Positions 43,874-52,937 of a stretch of 64,000 nucleotides of DNA are shown here, in pieces. Position 1 is the stretch's first letter, and each line of letters begins with the position of its first letter. The DNA is taken from NCBI GenBank assembly GCA_964551015.1, contig CAZKBP010000003.1, positions 124,001 through 188,000 on the forward strand, in the 5' to 3' direction. The position numbers were made by a program, and so were the translations under genes. Source of the DNA: CAZKBP01 sp964551015. Its GTDB lineage: Bacteria; Bacteroidota; Bacteroidia; Cytophagales; Microscillaceae. A model generated the notes under the pieces. That model was not told where the DNA came from. It was given only the letters and a program-made list of their open reading frames with translations, and searched no databases.

Positions 43874-46303
43874 TTACTCATCCCGAAGAGCTTCTACCGG
43901 ATTAACCCTCGCTGAGCGCAAAGCTTGCGAGCTAATCGTAAGCAGTGCAATCAGAATCACGCCCAAACCTGCGATGGCAAAAATCCACCAACTCAGCTCG
44001 ATACGATAAGCAAAGTTTTGTAGCCAATTACTCATCACGTACCAGCCAATCGGAATGGCGACCGCAAAGGCAACCAAAACCAACCAGAAAAATTCTTTAT
44101 AGAAAATCATACAAATATCTATCATAGTGGCTCCCAATACTTTGCGAATACCTACTTCCTTAATCTTTTGCACGGCCATAAAAGAGACCAGGCCATAAAG
44201 CCCCAGACAACTAATCATAATACCAATGCCCGCGAACACCCGAAAGATTTTTAATAAGACATTCTCCATATCATAAAACTCAGCGATGCTTTCATCCAAG
44301 AATTCATACTCGAAAATATTCTCGGGATAGTATTGATTGTACACTTTCTCGACCTGTGCGATGGTTTGGGAGAAATTGCTCGAGGCGAGTTTGATCCCCA
44401 TTCGGAAGTAGCCCTTTTTGTTCGTGGTGATAATCAGCGGATCAATCGGTTCGTGCAACGAAAACATGTGAAAATCCTTGATTACACCTACTACCTTTGC
44501 TTGCAGACCCCAGAAGCGAACATTTTTACCCAGAATCTCTTCTGGGTTTCGAATATTGGCTTTTTTGAGTAAGGTTTCATTGACTACGCATTCTTTGATG
44601 GTATCCGATGGTTGGTAAGGCCGCCCTGCCAAAAATTCTATATCATAGGTAGAAAAGTAAGCTGTGTCAGCCATTTTGATATTAGTGTCAAATTTTTGGC
44701 CATCTTCCTCGCCTTGAAAACTAAAATCACTGTACCAATTAGAACCTGAGGCGGGTGGACGATTGGAGAAAGTAACGTGCCTAACCCCCGAAATTTGGCG
44801 GATTTTCTGTTCCAAGCTCTCTATATTCTCGGTCTTGGCATCCCAGTTTTTGTCGGGAGGAATGGGTACATTGATAATAGCTGCTTGATCAAAACCCATA
44901 GAGCGTGAGCTAATATACTGCATTTGATAAATGGCGACCAATAAACCAATGATAAGTACCTGAGCTAAAACAAACTGCAGAATCACCAATCCTCTTCTGA
45001 GTGAAAATCCTCCTACCACTCGGGCCGTCATTTTATGCTTCAAAGCTCTCACGGGGTGGAAACGTGCCAAGACCAAAGCCGGATAAAAGCCCGCCAACAA
45101 CGTGATCGCGAGCGTAAGTAGCACCAAGAAAATCCACAGATAAGCATTCCCCAAGAAATTCAAGCTAATCTCAGATTCGGTCAGCTTACGAGTACCGGGC
45201 AGAGCCAATTCCACCAAAGCAATCGCTAGTAGCATGGCCAGTAAGACCACGATGAAAGTTTCTCCCAAGAACTGCCTCATCAGTTCCCCCCGATTACTTC
45301 CCAGCACTTTGCGGATGCCTACCTCTTTGGAGCGATTTACGGCCTGTACTGTGGCCAAATTCACAAAATTGATACAGGCTACTACCACTAAAAAGACACC
45401 CACGAGCACCAGAGCCATGATGATTTCCCAAGGCACGGTGCGGTTGCCCAGATTATTTACACGATCATCGTAATGGATGGCAGCTAAGGGCTGTGGGATA
45501 AGGGCATACTCTTCGGAGGGGCGATTTTCGTTTGTGTGTTTTTTTATTACACGAGCTAATTGCTTTTCCATCTGCTCTTGGGAGAGATTAGAAGGAGCTA
45601 GTACGTAGATTTGATCCGAGCTACTCAGGCTACCCCATTCGTTTTTTTGCTCAGGAGAAACCCGATTGAGAAAAGTGGAATAAGAAATAATCACGCACAG
45701 CGGGAAGTCCGTGTTGGTAGGCGGATCGGCCAGAATACCATTGACCTTGAGAAGTTCAAATTGATCCAGCCTAATCGTTTTGCCTAAAGCTTTTTGGTAA
45801 TCACCGAAGTACTTTTGGGCAATCTGCTTGGTGAGTACCACAGAATTGGGCTTGCTTAGAGCCGATTGAGCATTTCCCTCGAGCCATTCGAAGTCAAAAA
45901 TTTGGAAGAAACTTGGTTCCGTGTAGAGGACGCCATCTTCCTCCTTGAATCGCTGTGTGGCTTGACCGCCTTGGGCGAGTACATCAATTTGCACATCATT
46001 TTCGGAGCGAGTATTGGTAATGACTTCTAGGTCGGGAAAATCTATTTCTAAAGCCTTTCTAGTAGGAAGAGGTGTGCCCGGGCTGTAGTCTTGCTCTATT
46101 TTATCGTAAGAAATGAGTCGGTAAATATTTTCTCGATGCTGATGAAATTGATCATAACTCGTTTCGTGCGATACAATCAAGAAAATCATCAAGGCGGCGG
46201 CAATCCCGATGCTCAGCCCCGTTACATTGATGATCGTGTAGATTTTATTCCTGCGAAGGTTCCGCCAAGCGATTTTAAAGTAGCTCTTAAGCATGTATGG
46301 CAA
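43874..46303 (-). CDS. MacB-like ABC transporter permease (FtsX family)
   Basis: 809 residues. The start at 46303 gives three residues before 'MLKSYFKIAWRNLRRNKIYT', the usual family N-terminus, so 46294 is an equally good start. TM1 (about 22-42) is followed by a large MacB periplasmic core domain (about 45-280) and three TMs of the first FtsX unit with 'SKEVGIRKVLGSNRGELMRQ'. A second periplasmic domain (about 480-660) and FtsX unit with 'KEVGIRKVLGATMIDI' follow. There is no ATPase domain or adjacent ATPase gene, so it must use an ATPase encoded elsewhere. By family it works in mechanotransmission, as in lipoprotein, toxin or drug export, not as a classic importer. Confidence 0.95.
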   Translation of the reverse strand: MPYMLKSYFKIAWRNLRRNKIYTIINVTGLSIGIAAALMIFLIVSHETSYDQFHQHRENIYRLISYDKIEQDYSPGTPLPTRKALEIDFPDLEVITNTRSENDVQIDVLAQGGQATQRFKEEDGVLYTEPSFFQIFDFEWLEGNAQSALSKPNSVVLTKQIAQKYFGDYQKALGKTIRLDQFELLKVNGILADPPTNTDFPLCVIISYSTFLNRVSPEQKNEWGSLSSSDQIYVLAPSNLSQEQMEKQLARVIKKHTNENRPSEEYALIPQPLAAIHYDDRVNNLGNRTVPWEIIMALVLVGVFLVVVACINFVNLATVQAVNRSKEVGIRKVLGSNRGELMRQFLGETFIVVLLAMLLAIALVELALPGTRKLTESEISLNFLGNAYLWIFLVLLTLAITLLAGFYPALVLARFHPVRALKHKMTARVVGGFSLRRGLVILQFVLAQVLIIGLLVAIYQMQYISSRSMGFDQAAIINVPIPPDKNWDAKTENIESLEQKIRQISGVRHVTFSNRPPASGSNWYSDFSFQGEEDGQKFDTNIKMADTAYFSTYDIEFLAGRPYQPSDTIKECVVNETLLKKANIRNPEEILGKNVRFWGLQAKVVGVIKDFHMFSLHEPIDPLIITTNKKGYFRMGIKLASSNFSQTIAQVEKVYNQYYPENIFEYEFLDESIAEFYDMENVLLKIFRVFAGIGIMISCLGLYGLVSFMAVQKIKEVGIRKVLGATMIDICMIFYKEFFWLVLVAFAVAIPIGWYVMSNWLQNFAYRIELSWWIFAIAGLGVILIALLTISSQALRSARVNPVEALRDE

Positions 46304-46410
46304 TGGTTTAGATGGTAAAATATTCTACTGTTTCATACTTCGCAAAGCTAAGACCTAGTTAGCAAATGCCTGATAAACAAGCTTTTAATTTGGAGTCAAA
46401 TCAAAAAAAC

Positions 46411-46447
46411 GTTCATAAATCGGACAGAGTCTGTTCGTAAGCGAACG
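46411..46447 (-). promoter_or_regulatory. Candidate operator upstream of the MacB-like permease
   Basis: Two related dyads: GTTCATAAATCGGAC (46411-46425) and TGTTCGTAAGCGAACG (46432-46447), both of the form GTTC-N5-7-G(A/G)AC. They lie 108-144 nt upstream of the permease start. Dyads of this sort upstream of an isolated MacB-type permease suggest an activator or repressor site; the regulator is unknown. Confidence 0.45.
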
Positions 46448-46591
46448 ATTCTAGGCCCGATCGCTAAGAAATAATTCTGCTGGAATAATTGAAGTTTCAG
46501 AATAAATTAGAATAAAATACATTTCATCCCTATCTTTAAGAGCATTAATTTTATACATGTAAGATCATTATTTAACAAAATTGCAAGTACT

Positions 46592-47605
46592 ATGAGAAAG
46601 CAAAATTTATTATTCATCCTAGTTTTCTTAGGAATGGGATTCCTGACGAATTGTAACCAATCGGAAGAAACCCCACAACTCGAGAGCCAAACCGAGGTAC
46701 CCACGGTAGTCGTGCCCACTGAATTATTAAAAGCCTTATCAGAAAAATCTCCTACCACCACCATTGAGGTCATGGATGTGATGAATGAGACCATGTTCAA
46801 AGATAAGCCTTACAGACTTAGCGAAATCTTTGTCTATACCGAAGCACAACCTGCTACGCAAGTAACTACCATCGACCAGCAATTTGAGTCTACCCTAGAC
46901 CAACGCTGGGTGCCTGGAGATACTCGCCGCAACTGGAACGGCGATGGAGATCTAAATGATATTGATTACTTGTCTTTTTCTCTTTTCAGTACGTCTTCGG
47001 GCGTGAATGGTCCGATTTTAGCCGAACCCGTCTACCAAGATATGCTCAACATCTGGGAAACCGAAGGACCTTGTAAAAATGTAGAAATAGACTTTGCCAC
47101 GCACGACTTCTTCACCCAAGGAAATCCCAGTAATATTTTGATTATTGGTGGGCAACTTCCACCGGCACAGCCCTTTGCTGATGTTACCGTAACGGGCTTC
47201 CTGCCTGCTTTTATATTTGATATTGTTTTTGGAAGTCCCAATGTTTTGGGAGTGGCCTTTGCCTTTACCTTTGTAGATGAAAATGGAAATGTTATCCGCT
47301 CTCGTCGTGGAAAAGCCGACAAGTCCTTCAATGAGGTTTGGTTTAATGATGGATTTAGTTGGACTTTAGGGGCTAATCCGGGCTCTATTGATATTGAATC
47401 CGTGGTATTGCACGAGTTTGGGCACACCTTGAATCTAGGGCACTTTGGTATTCTCCAGAGCTTCGAGACCGAAGATAGCTTTGATCTCCGCTACGTTCCC
47501 GTGAACACCATGAATGCATTGTACATTGGAGAATTGAGAAACTTCTTGGGTCAGAATGATAAAGGTAATTTCTGCGAATCTTGGGGGAGTTGGCCTTTTA
47601 ACTAA
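46592..47605 (+). CDS. Metzincin (matrixin-like) zinc metalloprotease lipoprotein
   Basis: 337 residues. Signal with a lipobox-like end ('GFLTNC', Cys 21), so probably a lipoprotein. Zinc site 'LHEFGHTLNLGHFG' with H274, E275, H278 and H284; the usual Gly at the eighth position of HExxHxxGxxH is Asn. A Met-turn 'VPVNTMNALY' follows. A calcium-loop-like 'NGDGDLNDIDYLSF' lies at about 115-128. It should hydrolyse peptides outside the cytoplasm; the substrate is unknown. It is followed by a strong terminator. Confidence 0.88.
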   Translation: MRKQNLLFILVFLGMGFLTNCNQSEETPQLESQTEVPTVVVPTELLKALSEKSPTTTIEVMDVMNETMFKDKPYRLSEIFVYTEAQPATQVTTIDQQFESTLDQRWVPGDTRRNWNGDGDLNDIDYLSFSLFSTSSGVNGPILAEPVYQDMLNIWETEGPCKNVEIDFATHDFFTQGNPSNILIIGGQLPPAQPFADVTVTGFLPAFIFDIVFGSPNVLGVAFAFTFVDENGNVIRSRRGKADKSFNEVWFNDGFSWTLGANPGSIDIESVVLHEFGHTLNLGHFGILQSFETEDSFDLRYVPVNTMNALYIGELRNFLGQNDKGNFCESWGSWPFN

Positions 47606-47630
47606 TATTAGCCGAGCACCAAACTAAAGC

Positions 47631-47670
47631 AAGAAACCACCGCCCTCTGCAGGGTGGTGGTTTCTTTTTT
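47631..47670 (+). terminator. Rho-independent terminator after the metzincin gene
   Basis: Long stem AAGAAACCACC (47631-47641)/GGTGGTTTCTT (47656-47666) with inner CCCT/AGGG pairing, followed by T to 47670. Confidence 0.95.
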
Positions 47671-47694
47671 GGAATTTAAATAATATGATGTGGA

Positions 47695-48150
47695 TTATTT
47701 TATTTCGTAAAAATTTGTTTTCTCGTAGCTTTGAAGCAGTTCGCTCACGGAGATCAATCCATTGCTGAAATCCACTCCGGTCTCCAGATAACGGATAGTG
47801 CCATAAGGCGCGAAATGCATGGCTACGATGATATTGGTTTTATGTAGTAAAACGCCTTGGTAATATTTAAATTCATACTTTTCCAGGTCAATGAGGTTTT
47901 CGTAATACCGGCATAATTTCATCATCATCTCGTCTTGTTGTTCGCAGGTCATCGGCATTTGATAACCTAGCTTTTGGATCAGATGAGGCGTTACTTGGTA
48001 TCTTCCGTACGTAATATTATACGGATCAACCACTTGACACTGGAAACGGCTCTCTTTTTCCGCAATCAGATAGAGGAGCTTGTCATAATTATAGCCTAGC
48101 TCTACGTCTAATAGCGTCTTAAAGATTAGGATATATATCATAAGCGTCAT
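47695..48150 (-). CDS. Small exported or membrane-tethered lysozyme-like protein
   Basis: 151 residues, family not certain. A short hydrophobic start ('MTLMIYILIFKTLL') could be a signal or anchor. 'YLIAEKESRFQCQVVD' then 'YNITYGRYQVTPHLIQKLGY' has the order of SLT/lysozyme-like folds (catalytic Glu followed by Y-G-x-x-Q), and 'NIIVAMHFAPYGTIRYLETG' resembles the later helices. If so, it cleaves peptidoglycan. The other reading is an orphan protein with only partial resemblance. It is convergent with the metzincin gene. Confidence 0.5.
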   Translation of the reverse strand: MTLMIYILIFKTLLDVELGYNYDKLLYLIAEKESRFQCQVVDPYNITYGRYQVTPHLIQKLGYQMPMTCEQQDEMMMKLCRYYENLIDLEKYEFKYYQGVLLHKTNIIVAMHFAPYGTIRYLETGVDFSNGLISVSELLQSYEKTNFYEIK

Positions 48151-48425
48151 AAAATTGGTTGCAAATTGATTAAGCCCACTCTTTTTCAGAATGTACGTTC
48201 CCTGCTTCGATAGCCTAGCTACCGATCAAGAAAATGGGTTAATATGAAATTAGAGTGGATTTTTTGTACTCTTAGCGTTTGTTATGCTTGGAATTTAGCG
48301 TTGAAACCATAGGCATTTCTACCTGAGGCATTCTCTGCCAGAGTATGCTCTTTTGTGTGGATGGATCTACTGATCTTAGACTTTAGAATGTGCTTCATAT
48401 CAGTATCATTTTTTTTGGTGGTTAG

Positions 48426-48509
48426 TACCTGAGATCGGAGTCGAACCGATACGAGGTTGCCCTCACTAGATTTTGAGTCTAGCGCGTCTACCAATTCCGC
48501 CACTCAGGC
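48426..48509 (-). tRNA. tRNA-Leu (anticodon CAA)
   Basis: 84 nt with a complete class II cloverleaf. The acceptor GCCTGAG pairs with CTCAGGT. The D-arm is 'GGCGGAATTGGTAGACGCG'. The anticodon stem CTAGA/TCTAG encloses the loop CTCAAAA (anticodon CAA, reading UUG). A long variable arm (TGAGGGCAACCTCG) follows, and the T-arm is 'ATCGGTTCGACTCCGAT'. Discriminator A; CCA is not encoded. Confidence 0.97.
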
Positions 48510-48605
48510 TCAAAAGTATTTGTTTCTTTAATTGATCTGCAAAGGTAGAATAAAAAGGAATAGTACAAAAAAAATGGGCGTTTTTTTATTAAAAACTTCA
48601 TAAAA

Positions 48606-48908
48606 TTATACTTCTTCCTGCTTGAAAACCGAAAAAGCCTGGGGCTTCTCAGCAAATAATATCTTGGTATTCGCCCATACTTCTTTAAATAAATCAGAAT
48701 CTCGGTAAGCATTCAAATGTTCTTCGGACTCCCAATGCGAGTAGGTACAGAAAATATTTTCCTGATGGGCATCCCGCCAAAGTTCTAAATGATAGCATCC
48801 TTCAAAGGCACGAATCTTTTTCTTATTGCGATCAAAGTTGGCCAAGAAAGTAGCTACCTGATTTTCTTGGAAGGTCATACGGACGATACGGACAAGGGGT
48901 TGAGTCAT
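48606..48908 (-). CDS. Antibiotic biosynthesis monooxygenase (ABM) domain protein
   Basis: 100 residues, a single ABM domain: 'LVRIVRMTFQENQVATFLAN', 'IRAFEGCYHLELWRD' and 'FCTYSHWESEEHLNAYRDSD' are the standard strands and helix. Family members are small dimeric proteins, among them heme-degrading and quinol monooxygenases; the substrate here is open. It is about 100 nt upstream of the tRNA-Leu gene on the same strand. Confidence 0.92.
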   Translation of the reverse strand: MTQPLVRIVRMTFQENQVATFLANFDRNKKKIRAFEGCYHLELWRDAHQENIFCTYSHWESEEHLNAYRDSDLFKEVWANTKILFAEKPQAFSVFKQEEV

Positions 48909-49108
48909 AATGGCACCATTTTTCCAGTATAGAGACGAGCAGAAAGCAAAGTAGTTTCAGTTTTTTCCAAATAACTCCTACAATCTTACCTAGCACTCAG
49001 ATACGCAAGGGTTTCCCTGTTCTGAAAATTAAACCAATTCTGTTTGATATTTAGAATGAATTTTGCTAATTTTTCACCATTAAATCAAAAAATCATACAG
49101 CAACACAT

Positions 49109-50122
49109 TTGATAGAAAAAATTATTCACCTAAATGATGTATCGTTAGTTGATTTCTTAGGAGTAGAAAACGATAACATCAAAGAAGTCGCCGCCGCTTT
49201 CCCTAAGAGCAAAATCGTGTCGCGCGGCAACGAACTCCGAATTCAGGGCACCACCCCTGAGATTATCAAGATCAACGAAATTATCAACTCCCTTTTACTC
49301 CATTATCACAAATACGGCAAAATCACGCGGGACAATGTCTCCTCTTATCTCAAGCCTAACGGAAAGAAGGCCAAAGTAGAAGAAGGCGAAGTACCCGATG
49401 GGGAAGTGCTGGTTTATGGTACCAAAGGAGTTGCCATCAAGGCCAAAACCAAAAACCAAATCGAGCTGGTAGAAGCCTCCCGAAACAATGACTTAGTTTT
49501 TGCCATCGGCCCCGCGGGTACGGGTAAAACCTATATTTCCGTGGCTCTAGCCGTGCGCGCCCTCAAAAACAAAGAGGTCAAAAAAATCATTATTACTCGT
49601 CCGGCCGTAGAAGCAGGGGAGAATCTGGGATTCTTACCCGGAGATATGAAAGACAAGGTTGATCCTTATCTGCGTCCAATTTACGATGCGCTAGACGATA
49701 TGATTCCTTCTGAAAAGCTAAAATACTATCAGGAAAATCGCATCATCGAGATTGCCCCTTTGGCTTACATGCGAGGTCGCACGCTGAATAATGCTTTTAT
49801 CTTATTGGATGAGGCACAGAATACCACACCTATGCAAATCAAGATGTTCCTCACGCGTATGGGACCTGACTCGAAGGTAGTCGTAACGGGAGATAAATCT
49901 CAGGTAGACTTACCTCGCAAGCAGCGGTCTGGTTTGATTGAGACTTTGAATATCTTGCGTGATGTACCAGGGATTGGCTTTGTAGAGCTTACCGCAATAG
50001 ATGTGGTACGCCACAAGCTCGTGAAGCGGATCATCGCTGCCTACGACCAAGCAGATGCCGAAGAAGAACGCCGTAAAAAAGCCAATCAAGAAAATAAAAA
50101 AGAAAAACAGAAAGTACAGTAG
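49109..50122 (+). CDS. phoH: PhoH family ATPase
   Basis: 337 residues. The start is TTG (49109): 'MIEKIIHLNDVSLVDFLGVE' is the usual family N-terminus and no ATG lies nearby. P-loop 'FAIGPAGTGKTYISVALAV'; 'KKIIITRPAVEAGENLGFLP', 'GDMKDKVDPYLRPIYDAL', 'FILLDEAQNTTPMQIKMFLT' (Walker B) and 'VVTGDKSQVDLP' complete the PhoH core. The C-terminal tail is highly charged. It is a cytosolic ATPase linked to RNA metabolism and ribosome quality control (with YbeY in many bacteria); no ybeY is beside it here. Confidence 0.97.
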   Translation: MIEKIIHLNDVSLVDFLGVENDNIKEVAAAFPKSKIVSRGNELRIQGTTPEIIKINEIINSLLLHYHKYGKITRDNVSSYLKPNGKKAKVEEGEVPDGEVLVYGTKGVAIKAKTKNQIELVEASRNNDLVFAIGPAGTGKTYISVALAVRALKNKEVKKIIITRPAVEAGENLGFLPGDMKDKVDPYLRPIYDALDDMIPSEKLKYYQENRIIEIAPLAYMRGRTLNNAFILLDEAQNTTPMQIKMFLTRMGPDSKVVVTGDKSQVDLPRKQRSGLIETLNILRDVPGIGFVELTAIDVVRHKLVKRIIAAYDQADAEEERRKKANQENKKEKQKVQ

Positions 50123-50171
50123 TGGCGCAGTTCTGCCCCGAGGCTTTTTTCATTTAAGATAAATCAAAAAG

Positions 50172-50209
50172 AACCTTCCTAAGTCATCAAGATTTGGGAA
50201 GGTTTTTTT
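50172..50209 (+). terminator. Rho-independent terminator after phoH
   Basis: AACCTTCC (50172-50179) pairs with GGAAGGTT (50197-50204), followed by T to 50209. It lies 50 nt past the stop. Confidence 0.85.
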
Positions 50210-50260
50210 GTGAATAAAAATGTCGCTAAGATTTTGTAAATTTGTAAAAAGCCAAGAATT

Positions 50261-50842
50261 ATGCTGGATAAATTCACCCTCAATATACCCGAAAGTGCTC
50301 AGTTTGGAGACGCTGAATTTTTTGATTTTTGTCAGCAAAATCCCGATTTGAAATTTGAGCGAGATCAACACGGAAAAATTATCGTTATGAGTCCTACTGG
50401 ATCAGAAACTGGCAACAAGAATAGTATCCTAATTTATGAGTTGATGAAATGGAATCAAATCACTCAAAAGGGTTTGGTATTCGATTCATCCTCGGGATTC
50501 ACGTTGCCAAATACTGCAGTACGCGCTGCGGACGTGGCGTGGATTGCTAACACCCGCTGGAATGCGCTCAGTCAAGAAGAACGCGAAGTATTTGCACCTA
50601 TTTGCCCCGACTTTGTGATTGAACTGATGTCAAAAAGTGACAGCTTAAAGGAAGCACAAACCAAAATGCAAGAATGGATGGACAATGGCTGTCGGCTGGC
50701 TTGGCTCCTCGATCCCAAAAATCAAAAAGCCTACATTTACCGCCTCCAGCAAAATCCTGAAATCGTGGATGATTTCCAGCAAAAACTTTCTGGAGAACAG
50801 GTTTTACCAGACTTTGAATTGGATTTGGGAGTACTTGGCTAA
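50261..50842 (+). CDS. Uma2 family (DUF820) restriction endonuclease-like protein
   Basis: 193 residues with the Uma2 pattern: 'FERDQHGKIIVMSPTGSETG', 'SSGFTLPNTAVRAADVAWIA' (the Asp of the PD-(D/E)xK site), 'ICPDFVIELMSKSDSLKEAQ' (E and K region) and 'KMQEWMDNGCRLAWLLDPKN'. Members have a nuclease fold, but their biological role is unsettled; many lie near mobile DNA. This copy stands alone after the phoH terminator. Confidence 0.93.
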   Translation: MLDKFTLNIPESAQFGDAEFFDFCQQNPDLKFERDQHGKIIVMSPTGSETGNKNSILIYELMKWNQITQKGLVFDSSSGFTLPNTAVRAADVAWIANTRWNALSQEEREVFAPICPDFVIELMSKSDSLKEAQTKMQEWMDNGCRLAWLLDPKNQKAYIYRLQQNPEIVDDFQQKLSGEQVLPDFELDLGVLG

Positions 50843-50982
50843 GGTTTATGAAATGATGTTGGTTAGTTCCGTCCGCCATTCTCCAAACCCCTGCCAAGTA
50901 AACACCGTTCGGCTCATACCGTGAATATCGGTTGAAAAAAACAACATTACAGAAAATGCTCCTGATTCCTAAATTCCAACTC

Positions 50983-52062
50983 CTAGCTCTTCGCTTTTGT
51001 CTTATTCACCCCCAAAACAAAGCGATCAATGGCCGTAAAGAGGAACTCAATGCTGTAACCTGCGATAAAAGCCAGCGTAAGCGGAGGGAGGTTTAAAGTA
51101 ACAAAATGATCCGTATCAGGCACAAAGACCAGACCCACGGCTAATCCCGCCAAGGCTCCCAAAGTGATCCTGAGAATGTACTTAATATCTGAATCTACAG
51201 AGTAGGTAATCTCTCTAATTTCTTCAGATAAGCCCCGGAGCACGTAAGCAAAGGCACCCAGCAATCCATAAAAAAGCGGCAAAATATAGGAGCCAATGAT
51301 GAGAATCGGGTGCTGAGCCGATTGGGTTACGCTGGTACCCAGTGCATTAATCTTCTCAAAGTCCTCTTTGTTTTTCTCACTTTTGGTTTTTTCCAAAACG
51401 GAAAGGTCAGCGGGTTCATTCAACAAAACAAAATCAATGGGGCGTAACCAAATGGCGAGAAGCTCTATGTTTTTTTCGCGTTCGGCTACGACCATGTCTT
51501 TGTTGAGCTCGATGGCAATGGCTTTTTGGGTGCTTTCTAGCTTTTGTTGGAGGATAATTTCATCTTCCATTTTATTGATTCGTGCATTGCTATCGCGGAT
51601 ATTGTTGAGAATGGTTGTGCCGATCAATGAGTAAATTTGGATAATCAACATCGCCGCCAGAGCCAATAAAGACCAGCGCACGTAGCCCGAAACTGCTCTT
51701 CGGGTCAGGGTTTTACCTCGGCGGATGCCCATCATACGGCTCCACCAGTTTCTTTCTTCAAGTTCTTGATTGGCCGCGAGGATGCTATCAATGGTTACGG
51801 GATGAATGGTTTGGGAAATATCCCGAAAGGCTTGCCAAAATTCGGCTTCATTGGTGGCATTCCATTCACCATTGCTTTGAATGTATTTGGCCTTCACGAT
51901 TTTGGCGACCAATTCAGCATCTATCTTGAGGCCTTTTTCGGAAGCGTGGGCTAGCATAAGATTGGCGTTCTCCACGGCCTGTTTGATGCGATAAGGATTG
52001 GTGGATTGATACGCTAGAGGCGAATGCTCTGTCTCGATACTTTCTGGGGTTTCGTTTGCCAT
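50983..52062 (-). CDS. Hypothetical membrane protein with coiled-coil segment
   Basis: 359 residues, not recognised. A soluble N-terminal part (1-125) contains 'EAEFWQAFRDISQTIHPVTI'. TM1 is about 132-152 ('YVRWSLLALAAMLIIQIYSL'), followed by a coiled-coil-like segment ('NARINKMEDEIILQQKLEST'). Three more TMs near the C-terminus include 'ILIIGSYILPLFYGLLGAFA' and 'LRITLGALAGLAVGLVFV', with 'LAFIAGYSIEFLFTAIDRFV' last. Gly/Ala-rich helices and 'GYSIEF.FTaID' recur in several unannotated bacterial membrane proteins. A sensor or channel role is possible but unsupported. Confidence 0.65.
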   Translation of the reverse strand: MANETPESIETEHSPLAYQSTNPYRIKQAVENANLMLAHASEKGLKIDAELVAKIVKAKYIQSNGEWNATNEAEFWQAFRDISQTIHPVTIDSILAANQELEERNWWSRMMGIRRGKTLTRRAVSGYVRWSLLALAAMLIIQIYSLIGTTILNNIRDSNARINKMEDEIILQQKLESTQKAIAIELNKDMVVAEREKNIELLAIWLRPIDFVLLNEPADLSVLEKTKSEKNKEDFEKINALGTSVTQSAQHPILIIGSYILPLFYGLLGAFAYVLRGLSEEIREITYSVDSDIKYILRITLGALAGLAVGLVFVPDTDHFVTLNLPPLTLAFIAGYSIEFLFTAIDRFVLGVNKTKAKS

Positions 52063-52196
52063 GAATGTTTATGAGATTATATACAAAAAACAGGGCTTGA
52101 ACCCTGATTCAGACCACAATGCTGATTTATTTGCTTAGTCTTACTACTTATACGAAATATAAGTAAGAGAAGATTCAAAAGCAGATATTTGGGAGT

Positions 52197-52706
52197 TTAG
52201 AGTACAATGACCTCAAACTCAGTCTGGTTCTCAAAACGAAGGGCATTCCCGAGGGCATCTGTTACTTTGACAACCCAAGTTCCGCTTAGAATTTGTTCTT
52301 GCACGGAAGTAAGACGATAATAAGTCTGTCCATTTTTTTGGAAAGAGCTAATATCTTGGGGTTGCACTTTGTGAACCGCAAAGATGGTGGGCTTGGCGCG
52401 ATTGTAGCGATACCACTGTACATTGACAGGGAATTGATTGGGGATAGCTCTAAGTTCTCTGTATTCGGCCTCACTAAAAAGCATCTTAAAAGCGAGGGTA
52501 CGATCTTGGTCACCCAGCAGAATACCTTCATCAGAAGCACGATCGATTTGGAGTACGTAATTTCCGTCGTTTTGATCTCTCTTGTAGGCCCAGTAGACCT
52601 TGCTTTCTGTATATTGTGCCAAAAGATGATGCGATTTAGGTAAGGTAGATAATAGCGTGATCAGTAATGCTCCTATCAAAAGGGCGAATGTCTTTTTAAA
52701 GTTCAT
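52197..52706 (-). CDS. Hypothetical secreted protein
   Basis: 169 residues, not recognised. Signal or anchor at 1-32 ('TFALLIGALLITLLSTLP'). The mature part looks all-beta; the end 'GTWVVKVTDALGNALRFENQ' recalls the last strands of periplasmic DUF2914-like and other Ig-like domains. It is upstream of the orphan membrane protein on the same strand (134 nt apart), so the two could be partners. Confidence 0.6.
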   Translation of the reverse strand: MNFKKTFALLIGALLITLLSTLPKSHHLLAQYTESKVYWAYKRDQNDGNYVLQIDRASDEGILLGDQDRTLAFKMLFSEAEYRELRAIPNQFPVNVQWYRYNRAKPTIFAVHKVQPQDISSFQKNGQTYYRLTSVQEQILSGTWVVKVTDALGNALRFENQTEFEVIVL

Positions 52707-52842
52707 AGTTTTATTCTACATCAGTAAATACAAGCGTTAACTTTTATCAGGATCAAAAATTATTCCTTTTAATTTAAGGAGAGAAATACGTTTTGTCAAG
52801 TATTTTTCAATCACATAAAGTTTGAGTGGTAGAAATTCACGC

Positions 52843-52873
52843 AAAAAAGCCCCAAGGCGGACGCCTCGGGGCT
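52843..52873 (-). terminator. Rho-independent terminator of groES-groEL
   Basis: On the minus strand, AGCCCCGAGGCG (from 52873) pairs with CGCCTTGGGGCT (to 52848) with one G-T pair, followed by six T (52848-52843). It lies about 65 nt past the groEL stop. Confidence 0.93.
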
Positions 52874-52937
52874 GATGTCTTACAGTTTAAAAAATTTCAG
52901 CTAAAAAAATGGGAGGAATATTCTCCTAGTGGTGCGA

